A stretch of DNA of 64,000 bases. Source: Rachycentron canadum. Taxonomy: Eukaryota; Chordata; Actinopteri; Carangiformes; Rachycentridae. The DNA lies in assembly GCA_038496675.1 (NCBI GenBank), contig CM076651.1, forward strand, positions 20,239,465-20,303,464, read 5' to 3'. Of this stretch, positions 23,901 through 31,805 are shown piece by piece. Position 1 is the first letter of the stretch. The number at the start of each line of letters is the position of its first letter. The notes under the pieces are model-generated. The model made no database searches, was not told where the DNA came from, and saw only the letters and a program-made list of their open reading frames with translations. Position numbers and translations under genes: made by a program.

Positions 23901-25654
23901 CAAATGCAACTGACTGGAATAAACTGTTTCTTTTCACAGTTTACACGTGGTGCATCCCGTTACACTGAGTGGGAGGCTTTTAGTGGAAGCACTGAAGTGT
24001 CTCTACACCACCTCACCCTGCAGCAAGAGCAAAGTCAGGTTTCAGAGCCAGTTCCTGCAGCCGGTGGAACATGATCAAATCACTGTGTTATTGGGAAATG
24101 TACTCTCTGGACAGTGGGGGGGATTTATTCGCTGACTCAGCCTCTCATGCGGATTAGTCAGAAGGACTGTGTCACCTGAGTGCAGGTGTAAGGACAAGTG
24201 TGGCGGACCAGAAAGATCATGAAATGCGATTAAATCCTACTGCATCACATTTTGCCATCACAAATTGCTTAACTATAATCTGGACATCTCTCATATGTCC
24301 GCACAAAACCAATATGTCACTCCCACCTCCTCTGCCTGTCTTTCTGAGATCCTATATCCTTTGCGGGACTGGTCAGTGAAATATAATGAAATTGTTAGCA
24401 TTCAACAACGGCAGCTCTCATGCAAAGTCAGATTAACCTGCTAGGACCCCGGGGGCAAAGATGAGCTGTGGGAGGAATATGTTGATCTCCCCACTCCTCC
24501 CACTCTCTGTGCACATGATGGATTTATATACTGTGTTTGACTTTTTTATTTTATTTTGCAGAGAGCCCCAGAAACCAACAGCACTCTTGTCATGGAAACT
24601 AGCTGACACCATTTTTCTGTGAAACAATGTGATTCTGCTTTTTCACAAACAAATGTATCATCTATCAATTTACAGTAAAATAATGCTTCTTATTTCTCTA
24701 TATTTGAGACACTACTGTAGTTGCTTACTGTCATAAACTGTAATGTCTTCTTTCTACTTCCTGTCAGCTAGTGATAACCACACTGACCCACAATAAAAGG
24801 CTCGGCTTAGAGGGTCAAATATGAAGGAATAGTTTTTTAAAGTCTCTCTATTTTCATTTTTCTGTGGTGGCACCGTCTCATTCTGGAAGTCTAGAGTTTT
24901 GATCTATGTGCCTCTTGGATAGCAGCTTCGCTTTTGATTAATCTGCTGCAATCACACCTGAATAAACTGCAGCTATATTAATACTGCAGACTCAACACTT
25001 TAGGCAGCTGCTTCACAATAAAAGCATTCCACTGGTGAGCCACCCAAAGGTTTCTGTTGTCTTGCAGCTGCCAGAATCATTTGTGTTCCCAACAAAGTTA
25101 GCTCATCAAACTCTGAATTAATTTGAGATGTAGCCATGAGAACATGAATGACACCCTTCTATAAAAGCAGGCATTTTCACATCAAACCAAGAAAAACACA
25201 GATTTGAATTTGTTATCAAATGAAACACACTTTGTTAGCTCGAGAGTTTTCAGGTTAGCATGTTAACTTAATTAGAAGAGTTAACATTGGCGTTGATTTC
25301 TACTGGAGTCAGCTGTTGTGAGTAAAGGCACGTAGTATGATGCTGAACTCACAATGTTTCATCTAGGCCAACAGATGTTAATGCGAACACCGGCTATGTT
25401 GCAATGGTGAAACTTTAAAATAGGGTAAGTGACACTTCGGCTGGGACGAAAAAGCTGTGACATTCACGCCACAGCAGAGGTGGCGAGGAAAAGCTAAAGC
25501 TAACCAACTTCTAAGAAATGGATAAATAAATGAGAAGCTAAAAAGAGTATCAGTGTAATTCTGTTCTGAGAGGAGTTAGGGGGGTGAGGAAAGGAGGTAG
25601 TTTGCAACTTTCAGCCACCAAAGGCAAAACAGTAGTGTGTGTGTGAGTGCGCAT

Positions 25655-25724
<70 letters not shown>

Positions 25725-27227
25725 AAGAGCTGACACATAATGAGGTGCAAGAAAAAGCCTACACTCTGCATTGTACTGAGAACAAAATAATAACAGCAAT
25801 GACTAGAGGCAGGAAAATCCAATTACAATAGCTATTACTCCCTCTACTGGTGAACAGCCAAGAGGGACAATAGAAGTGATTTGCCCAAATTCCATCCAGA
25901 GCTTTAACAGCTTCACCCTTTGCCCTTTTCAATGGAGGCATATGGACTTTGGGGAAATTGGAGCTCAGTAGCTGATGCTTATCCTAAGAATTGCACGCTT
26001 GTGAAAGCTTATGGAAAAGACCATAAGGGCATTTTGACTGCACACAGATGCATGTACTATGGGTCTCTACTGAAAACTACAAAGTTCAAACCACCAAAAC
26101 TCGCCATCTGCTTGAGATACACCTGGTTTAGATACACCTGGTTTAGTCAGCTGACAAATGCATAGTGTTTTGTGTTCAATAAATCTGTGTTATCAAGTCA
26201 CGGTTGGGTTAAATGACAGTGCAATGATTTTGAATAACACTGAGTTTCTGGGTTTTCTGATCTCACCAGGATCACTGTTCTCACTATTTTATCAGCTCTA
26301 ATTTTAGTAAAATGTGCTCTGAGCAGGAGGTGTGGTAAGCCTCATTCAGTCACATGTTTGTGAAGGAAGTTGCCCGTCTGACTATATCAGCATATCCTGC
26401 TATCCTCCCTTTTCTTATACCCTCCAGTCTCTACATCATTGCCAAGCAGCTCTGTTTAAAGGCATTTGTTCCTGTAAATGCACAGACACAGAGGCCTCTT
26501 CTAATCCATGTGTGTCATGGCACCATCTGATATTTGACCCCCCCCCCATTGCCCCTTTATGAACAGGCCTGGCGGTGGGTGACATTATCTGCCACACAAA
26601 AACGTCTCTATAAAAAAAAAAGAAGAAGAAAATAAAAAAATAAACAACAACAATCACTTCTGCTTATGCATATGCATTATGCAAATTGTGTCACCAGGTC
26701 CCTGTGCCCGAAGGGAAAGCAGGGCAGAGAGGAGACTTCGGGCTCTGCGTGTGGGGAAGTATTTTTATGGAAACGTGTAGAAGGTGAAGGGAATAAAATT
26801 CAATGAACCATCTTTAGGCGTCATGTGCATTAATATTAAGGTAAAATCGTGGGAGGCAGTAAACAGCAAGTAGGAACAAAAAAAATGGCTGGTGAACCTG
26901 AATCATTTTATAGGTTGTGTGTTTTTCAAAAGCATCACTGATGCCTGCGGTGTAACACAAAAACCTACTTGCCGTTACTCAGTAAGAGAGGTGTGGATAG
27001 GCTGCCGCAACCTTTTCAGGAACTAATCCTGAATCCCGGCGGTTGTTCTGCCTTTTCTGATCAGACTTTGAGTCCATGCCACATCCAACTTTCCACCCCC
27101 TCCCGAAATCCGAGTAAAGGCACCTGCGAGGAGAAGAAGAAGAGCGAGGCTGATCTCACCTGGTGAAAATGTCCCCTCCGACAAAGAGCAGGGCCAGACT
27201 CGACAGCAGGAAAGTTGGGACCTCCAT
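9400..27227 (-). CDS. gabrd: gabrd: GABA-A receptor delta subunit, complete (9 coding exons)
   Basis: A pentameric ligand-gated chloride channel subunit. Delta-containing receptors sit outside synapses, usually with alpha4/alpha6 and beta subunits, and carry tonic inhibition. Coding exons are 27160-27227, 17663-17778, 15440-15507, 14396-14616, 13082-13164, 12721-12858, 12113-12268, 11032-11243 and 9400-9723. They join in phase to 461 codons plus stop (human about 452). The 68, 221 and 83 nt lengths of exons 3, 4 and 5 match the layout I recall for GABA-A genes. Visible parts are a signal peptide (residues 1 to about 20), the Cys loop C165-C179 with 13 residues between, TM1 about 250-272, TM2 about 280-302 ([10 protein letters not shown]), TM3 about 312-332 and TM4 about 435-461. 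The words RAMxDIGDYVG, YSSEDIVY and ARSSLPRASAIKALDVYFW are diagnostic of delta rather than other subunits. Confidence 0.97.
9724..11031 (-). other. gabrd intron 8, containing an assembly gap
   Basis: 1.3 kb without coding signal. It contains the 397-nt run of N at 10564-10960, bounded on both sides by (CCCCA)-type sequence. Confidence 0.8.
10564..10960. other. assembly gap (397 N) flanked by C-rich repeat
   Basis: The left flank ends CCCCCCCACCCCACC and the right flank starts CACCCCACCCCACCCC. The same repeat on both sides suggests an unresolved CACCC minisatellite inside gabrd intron 8. On the gabrd coding strand it would be G-rich. Confidence 0.9.
11032..11243 (-). CDS. gabrd: gabrd exon 8 (TM2 and TM3)
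   Basis: 212 nt, TCTACAG acceptor and GTGAGG donor. Encodes the pore helix ([20 protein letters not shown]), TM3 (DVYFWICYVFVFAALIEYAF) and the start of the cytoplasmic loop with a basic KEKAKVKANK segment (residues 285-354). Confidence 0.97.
11355..11830 (+). repeat. TAGCATG-family dispersed repeat, copy 2 (gabrd intron 7)
   Basis: Has the 5' modules GGATTGCCTTGAAATTTTGT, GGAACTTTGGTGACCCCTGA and TGCCATTAAATTTGGTACAG, followed by CTCGCTAACGTGCTAAACTA, GGTAAACATTGCTCCTG and TTAGCATGTTAGTATTGTC. The copy at 48365-48780 shows the same order. Confidence 0.6.
12113..12268 (-). CDS. gabrd: gabrd exon 7 (TM1)
   Basis: 156 nt, TTTTCAG acceptor and GT donor. Encodes RFPRLSLRFQLRRNRGVYII into TM1 (about 250-272), then the TM1-TM2 linker AVPARVSLG at the intracellular end of the pore. 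Confidence 0.97.
12721..12858 (-). CDS. gabrd: gabrd exon 6
   Basis: 138 nt, TTCCAG acceptor and GTGAGA donor. Encodes GYSSEDIVYHWSESQRHIHG and TITDYRF...MMNFKS (residues 186-232). The delta-specific YSSEDIVYxWSESQ word is intact. Confidence 0.96.
13082..13164 (-). CDS. gabrd: gabrd exon 5 (Cys loop)
   Basis: 83 nt, CCTAG acceptor and GTACGT donor. Encodes ITSTVACDMDLTKYPMDEQE followed by C-M-L-D-L-E-S. It holds both cysteines (C165, C179) of the signature disulfide loop. Confidence 0.97.
13540..13725 (+). repeat. second dispersed repeat family, copy A
   Basis: AGGTTAGTGTGCTAACTAGA, AAGAGTTAACATT and GTTAATGCAAACATTTGGCT, then ATGTAGCAATTGCGAAACT, align in order with 25250-25430 at spacings similar enough for homology. 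Confidence 0.5.
14396..14616 (-). CDS. gabrd: gabrd exon 4
   Basis: 221 nt, flanked by TGGCAG and GTATGA. Encodes EYTMTVFLRQSW, NHTNKT (two overlapping N-glycosylation sequons), [20 protein letters not shown] and RLQPNGVILYS (residues 85-158), part of the extracellular domain. Confidence 0.97.
14635..14657 (+). repeat. (CA)n microsatellite beside gabrd exon 4
   Basis: About 11 CA units starting about 18 nt upstream of the exon 4 acceptor (minus strand sense). Confidence 0.9.
15440..15507 (-). CDS. gabrd: gabrd exon 3
   Basis: 68 nt, flanked by CTTCAG and GTAAAG. Encodes PPVNVAMAIEVASIDHISEA plus Asn-Met (residues 63-84), a first beta strand of the Cys-loop receptor fold. Confidence 0.96.
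17663..17778 (-). CDS. gabrd: gabrd exon 2
   Basis: 116 nt between a CCTTTAG acceptor and a GTGAGT donor. Encodes the delta N-terminal signature DIGDYVG, EISWLPNLDDL and GYARNFRPGIGG (residues 23-62), the start of the extracellular ligand-binding domain. Confidence 0.96.
20941..21009 (+). repeat. (TG)n microsatellite in gabrd intron 1
   Basis: About 34 TG units with one interruption (TATG). Confidence 0.95.
22425..22490 (+). repeat. fragment of a common fish dispersed repeat
   Basis: GACAGTGTCTTGCTCATGGA followed by CACCTCAGCAGTCTGAACCC resembles the widespread fish repeat reading CTTGCTCAAGGACAC...CAGCAG. A related word, GTGCCTTGCTCAAGTGCTGC, occurs near 38208-38235. Recognition is from memory and no class is assigned. 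Confidence 0.4.
23237..23269. other. perfect 15-bp inverted repeat, 3-nt loop
   Basis: TCCTGGTGTCAGATC (23237-23251), loop CAA, then GATCTGACACCAGGA (23255-23269). Arms are exact complements. It lies deep in gabrd intron 1, with no coding context. Confidence 0.9.
25250..25430 (+). repeat. second dispersed repeat family, copy B
   Basis: CAGGTTAGCATGTTAACTTA, AAGAGTTAACATTGG and GTTAATGCGAACACCGGCTA, then TGTTGCAATGGTGAAACT, matching copy A at 13540-13725 word for word with scattered substitutions. Confidence 0.5.
25634..25729 (+). repeat. (GT)n(GA)n compound microsatellite
   Basis: GT units with a GAGTGCGCATGATT interruption, then about 22 GA units with AAA breaks. Confidence 0.95.
27160..27227 (-). 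CDS. gabrd: gabrd exon 1 (signal peptide)
   Basis: ATG at 27225-27227; 22 codons plus 2 nt before a GTGAGA donor. Encodes MEVPTFLLSSLALLFVGG, a typical cleavable signal peptide. The split codon AG|G gives Arg, leading into AMLSDIGDYVG in exon 2, like human TRAMNDIGDYVG. This link across a 9.4-kb intron supports the start. Confidence 0.93.
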
Positions 27228-27394
27228 TCCACAAGCTTTATGATAGATAATAGTTTTATAAGAGAAAAGTTTCCCGGGCTGGAAGATCGACGACAAAAGC
27301 CACAGAGTTTTATTTGAGTGCGCTCTTCTCGTGATCCGGCGCCGCGGAGAAGAAAGTAAAGAGTAACGCGGGCACTGCTGAGGATGACGGTGAC

Positions 27395-27440
27395 GAAGAA
27401 GAAGAAGAAGAAGATGATGATGATGATGATGATGATGATG
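27395..27440 (+). repeat. (GAA)n(GAT)n trinucleotide array
   Basis: About six GAA/GAAG units followed by about nine GAT units, 170-215 bp upstream of the gabrd start codon, so in its 5' UTR or promoter. Confidence 0.95.
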
Positions 27441-27542
27441 GCCCCATGATCAGCTCCCCGAATTCCTCCGCGTCCAGGGGGAGCGCACAAGAGGAGAGCG
27501 CACCTTGGAAAAGGGGACAAACTCCCGGTCCGACCGCTACAG

Positions 27543-27936
27543 NNNNNNNNNNNNNNNNNNNNNNNNNNNNNNNNNNNNNNNNNNNNNNNNNNNNNNNNNN
27601 NNNNNNNNNNNNNNNNNNNNNNNNNNNNNNNNNNNNNNNNNNNNNNNNNNNNNNNNNNNNNNNNNNNNNNNNNNNNNNNNNNNNNNNNNNNNNNNNNNNN
27701 NNNNNNNNNNNNNNNNNNNNNNNNNNNNNNNNNNNNNNNNNNNNNNNNNNNNNNNNNNNNNNNNNNNNNNNNNNNNNNNNNNNNNNNNNNNNNNNNNNNN
27801 NNNNNNNNNNNNNNNNNNNNNNNNNNNNNNNNNNNNNNNNNNNNNNNNNNNNNNNNNNNNNNNNNNNNNNNNNNNNNNNNNNNNNNNNNNNNNNNNNNNN
27901 NNNNNNNNNNNNNNNNNNNNNNNNNNNNNNNNNNNN
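27543..27936. other. assembly gap (394 N) in the gabrd 5' flank
   Basis: Begins about 315 nt upstream of the gabrd ATG. The distal edge is a G run (AGGGGGGGGGGATGATGGGA). Part of the gabrd promoter or first exon may be missing. Confidence 0.9.
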
Positions 27937-30900
27937 AGGGGGGGGGGGGATGATGGGAGGGGGCGGCAGGAAGGCCTGTCACGAACATAAGACTTCATTA
28001 TATTATGTAATGTTTGAGACATCTGAATAATCCCCATTAGATAATTAGTGTCTCAAACAAAGTTTGCGTTTCTTAAAAAACAAACGGCAGAGGCCGTCAC
28101 AGCGAGGGACCCAGTGGGGCCCAAAGTGGGTTTAGGGGAAATCCAAAAGTCCTGGAGTTGGCTCAGAGGGTTTTCTCACATTAATAACGACTAGCAGGTG
28201 GTACTGTAATGGCACGACAAACTCAGATTAGACCGAGTACATATTCTCTACTCATAGTAGTATTTATTCGCTAAGAGGGATCATTTGCGAGCAGCTCCAC
28301 TAGTAAAATTGACCAATTTGACCAAGATGGGAGTCTGGCATGGCTGACTGCCTCAGGCTTTTGGGCAGCAGAATAATGTGAGAAAATTAGGAGCTGCTCT
28401 GATCAGAGGTTCCACTGTTAGCTCCACACCTCCTCCCCGGACTATTATATAATATAATTCAGTTCAACTGTAGATCAGGCTGTTTCTAAAGCCAAGGTCC
28501 CATTACTGTGGTACAGTTGTTATCACTTTTTCGTGTCAAGGAACAAATATCCTCATTCAAAAATATTTAGTTCCTACGGGAGTCCATTGGACATGAAATA
28601 AAATATGTTAAAGTATAATAACATTATAATGATATCTGACACAAAAGCCACATTGAAGAGTATCATGGAGCTGTCCCGGTCGCCTTGTGTCCAGGCAGAA
28701 CCATGACATTTTATATTCTCTTTCCTGTCATCTGTCTATTTTCAACCATCAAATAATAGCATGAAAATGCAGAAAAATACATAGCAACACCAGATGAAAA
28801 ATAATCCCATTAAGCAAGGCAGCAACTGAATGTTGTCATCACTGAGCACCACACACAGGAATCATAGTGGTGATACCAATGGGACATAAACCATATGAAA
28901 TCTGTATTTAGCGCAACAGACACACCATAAATCCATGTATTGTAGGAATATTAAAAAACACTTACAGTATAATAAGTATTAGCAGATACTAAATTTCGAT
29001 GATTATATGCACAATGGATGGATAAAGCGATATTCCATTAAGAATTACACGTTTACAAAACTGGTGAAAAAGATTTTAAAATTAATCATCAGTGTTATTT
29101 ATCAGCGGCTCAACCTCCACAAGTAACGCAACTTAATAGCGCACTCTATTGTAATCTCCCCATCCCACAAATATCTTTCAAGCTGCTGTTATACATTTTA
29201 TCAGGACTAAAATGAAAAAAAAAAAAAAAAACCCAGATAAGTTCATTAGTGCCCCTGAACAAAATGAACATACAGACTATATAAAAAGTAACTAAATGAA
29301 AAAGTTGAGTTGATCATATGCAAGAAACGTGATGCCACTTTTATACCCTGTACATAATGTACATTTACATAATGTTAAATCTGCTAATGCGGCTTCTGTA
29401 TGACAGTGTTGATATCTGCATGTAGTATATTATGATTTTAATGATTGGTGTGTATGCACCTGCAGTTTAGCATCAGGTTAGCAGACTGTGACCCAGTTTC
29501 AACAAAATGTTTGAATTATATCTAGGCCCTTTTTCCACAGTTGACTAGAACATGAAAAACCATTTGAAATTTAATGAGTTCACCAGCTATAAGAAACTCT
29601 GACAAATATTTAAAGAGCAATTATCAGGCAAAAGAAAAACAAGTTATAGTTACAAACATCTCACTATATCACAGGAATTTATTCTATGAGTTTTCAATGG
29701 ATTTATTATATTATATAAGTATTATGTAGGTCCCCGGGGTGTAATCTCAGCAAGCATTTTAATCTCCACTCAGTCCAATTGAACAAATATAGGATATATA
29801 AGTGAGAGCAGGAAATTTAACCTCAATTTTTATATATAAAAAAAAAAATCAAAGAAAAAGTAAGTAAGTATAAAAAAAAAAAAAAAACGTAAGCTCTTTT
29901 ACGTGCAGTGGGGAGAGTAGTTGAGAGAGTTGAGTGCAGAGTTACAGCAGTGCACATGCCCTGGTTTCTGGTGCCTCACCCTGGGGAGCAGAGATAGGCC
30001 TGGAGTCAAACCACTGTCTCTCCCTCCCACTGGACCCTTCTTTTGAAATCACACTGCAAGTTCTTTTGATATGAAGTACAGTAAGGCACAGGCTGCAACG
30101 CACTGTGCAAGACCGTGTCATTCAAACACAAACTATTTCTTATTCTGTTTATTTGTCTCAACCTCATGTATTCTCTCTCTCTCTCTCTCTCTGCTTCTGT
30201 TTCTCTCCTGTTGATCTTGTCTTTGTGTCAGCTGGAGTCTGTGTTTCCCTCGCACTCACTTTGCTCTGCCTTTATCTCTCCAACAAAACCTGCCCTCTAT
30301 TCAACATCACACACACACGCACTCACGCGCACACACACGCCCATGCTATTTATTTATGCAGTCTCCCATAGTGATAGGAAATATTCCTGTATCACAAGAT
30401 TTCAGTGTGTTATACAGCAGAACGCACACTTCTCTCTCCCCCCCCCCTCCTCTTCTGAATTCCTCTTCAACATGATGATGAATTGAAAAAAAAAAAAAAA
30501 AAAGGCTTTATTTTGTCAAATAAAAAGAGAAGCTTCCTAGTAAAAAAGCCCATTGTGCCATTGCAATACTGATCAACTAGAAACTGTCTTTTGCCAGTGT
30601 AAATCAGATAGGGCTGCACACTCTTGCGTGCTCGACAAAAGATTCTGCATAACACACAGATTGAAGCCATCACTCTTTCTGAACCAGCAGAGCCATTTTC
30701 TGCTGTGTATGGCTTGACTGATATCAGTCCCAAGAAACAAACCAGTGACTGTGGACTGGGAAGTACAGAAGCATCGTTGAAAATGGAAAAAACAGTCGGA
30801 AAAGTCACACTGCCATTGTGTTAAAGAAGAAAACGTTGTTGTAATCCAATATGAAAAAAAAAAAAACACCCTTTAAAACCAATTATTAGTACAACAACAC

Positions 30901-31069
30901 GATTCCCTCTTTATCACAGAATTCAAATGGACTGATTTTTTCACTGGTTTCTTCTCTCTCATAACCTCTAACTGGATAATTTCGGCAGATCCTATGGACC
31001 ACATCCCTTCAAATTACGTTGTCATTACAAGTACAGTGACTGTTTTGCCACCAGCAGCTGCTTTGTGTT

Positions 31070-31135
31070 CAATGTTGTTGCTAGGCGCCGCCCCCACCGT
31101 CTCCTTGGATACAGTAACAAACATGGCGGATTAAT
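31070..31135 (+). promoter_or_regulatory. candidate cfap74 promoter patch (GC box, YY1-like, X-box-like)
   Basis: GC-rich against AT-rich surroundings, with a GC box-like CGCCGCCCCC and AAACATGGCGGA (31119-31130), which matches the YY1 core found at many TATA-less vertebrate promoters. GTTGCTAGGCGCC (31077-31089) and GTCTCCTTGGATAC (31099-31112) are imperfect RFX X-box-like sites. A possible 5' UTR donor GAG|GTAACT follows at 31203/31204. Promoter status is inferred. Confidence 0.45.
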
Positions 31136-31560
31136 AATTTTGTACCGTAAGAAAAAGTAATTTTGAGAAGATATTTTTCTAAGAGAGGGGAAGCCTAAGC
31201 GAGGTAACTGCTTTGTTAAATTTAATAAAGTCTTCAGTTTGAAACGTGATACAGTAAATACGGCGTTAGTTGTGCAATAGTTTCTTTCTGGGTTTCCAAG
31301 TTTAGTTAGCACCTGTTAAGTAGCTAGCTTTGACAACACGCCAAATTCCATTTAGAAATCTGGTTATTGGACGTTGTCTCACTGACACTCACTCAAATGA
31401 TCATTCAACCTCTAATGCATTTCAGTGCGAGGCCAACGTCGAATCGGCATATATATAATTGACCAAGAAACATTTCAAAATATAAAATCTACTTTTCCTG
31501 CACCGCAGTTTGTCAAACGCAGAATGAAATGTTCATGAATTTCGTGTTTGTTGTATTCAA

Positions 31561-31575
31561 GTTGCTTTCAGCAAC
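31561..31575 (+). promoter_or_regulatory. candidate RFX X-box upstream of cfap74
   Basis: GTTGCT-TTC-AGCAAC is a perfect 6-bp inverted repeat with a 3-nt spacer. It satisfies the RYYNYY-N(1-3)-RRNRAC pattern of RFX sites that control ciliary genes. It ends 151 nt before the cfap74 ATG. Motif fit is seen; binding is inferred. Confidence 0.45.
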
Positions 31576-31585
31576 TCAGTTCTTT

Positions 31586-31605
31586 CTAACCCTAACCCTA
31601 ACCCT
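31586..31605 (+). repeat. short telomere-like array (CCCTAA)3
   Basis: CTAACCCTAACCCTAACCCT, 3.3 units of the vertebrate telomere repeat, 122 nt upstream of the cfap74 start codon. Confidence 0.9.
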
Positions 31606-31726
31606 CAGCAATGTAATGTCAACTTGCCATTTGAAGAGGCTTGTTTAGCCATTCAGCCCAGTTTATTCGTTATTCCAGTAAGGATTGTCTCATAAAACGC
31701 GACTGCCGGACTCATAACAAGGTGAA

Positions 31727-31805
31727 ATGGACAAAGCAGAGGGGGAAAGTCAAACTGATGTGGCATCAGCCAGTTGTGGACTGCCTGGCGATAAGGACAC
31801 TGACG
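31727..31805 (+). CDS. cfap74: cfap74 exon 1
   Basis: ATG at 31727 then DKAEGESQTDVASAS, ending phase 1 before GTGAGT. It is the first ATG that joins the later frame; an upstream non-coding exon is possible. Confidence 0.8.

Larger units (their letters stand above)
17779..27159 (-). other. gabrd intron 1 (9.4 kb)
   Basis: No supported coding exon or gene on either strand. Contents recognised are a GT microsatellite (20941-21009), a CTTGCTCA-type repeat fragment (22425-22490), a perfect 15-bp hairpin (23237-23269), a copy of the second repeat family (25250-25430) and a GT/GA compound microsatellite (25634-25729). The 22.8-24 kb part is notably AT-rich. Confidence 0.7.
27228..31726. other. divergent intergenic region between gabrd and cfap74
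   Basis: 4.5 kb separating the two start codons, which face away from each other. It holds the gabrd 5' flank (GC-rich, GAA/GAT array, gap 27543-27936), mostly AT-rich DNA from 28.2 to 31 kb with short CT and CA runs (30174-30191, 30308-30340), and a GC-rich promoter-like patch at 31070-31135. No protein-coding gene supported between them. Both 5' UTRs lie here; transcription starts are not determinable by eye. Confidence 0.75.

Noticed and set aside
27023..28037. Long ORFs on both strands around the second gap
   Set aside because: Mostly undefined bases; the flanks are the gabrd 5' region and a trinucleotide array, with no protein signature.
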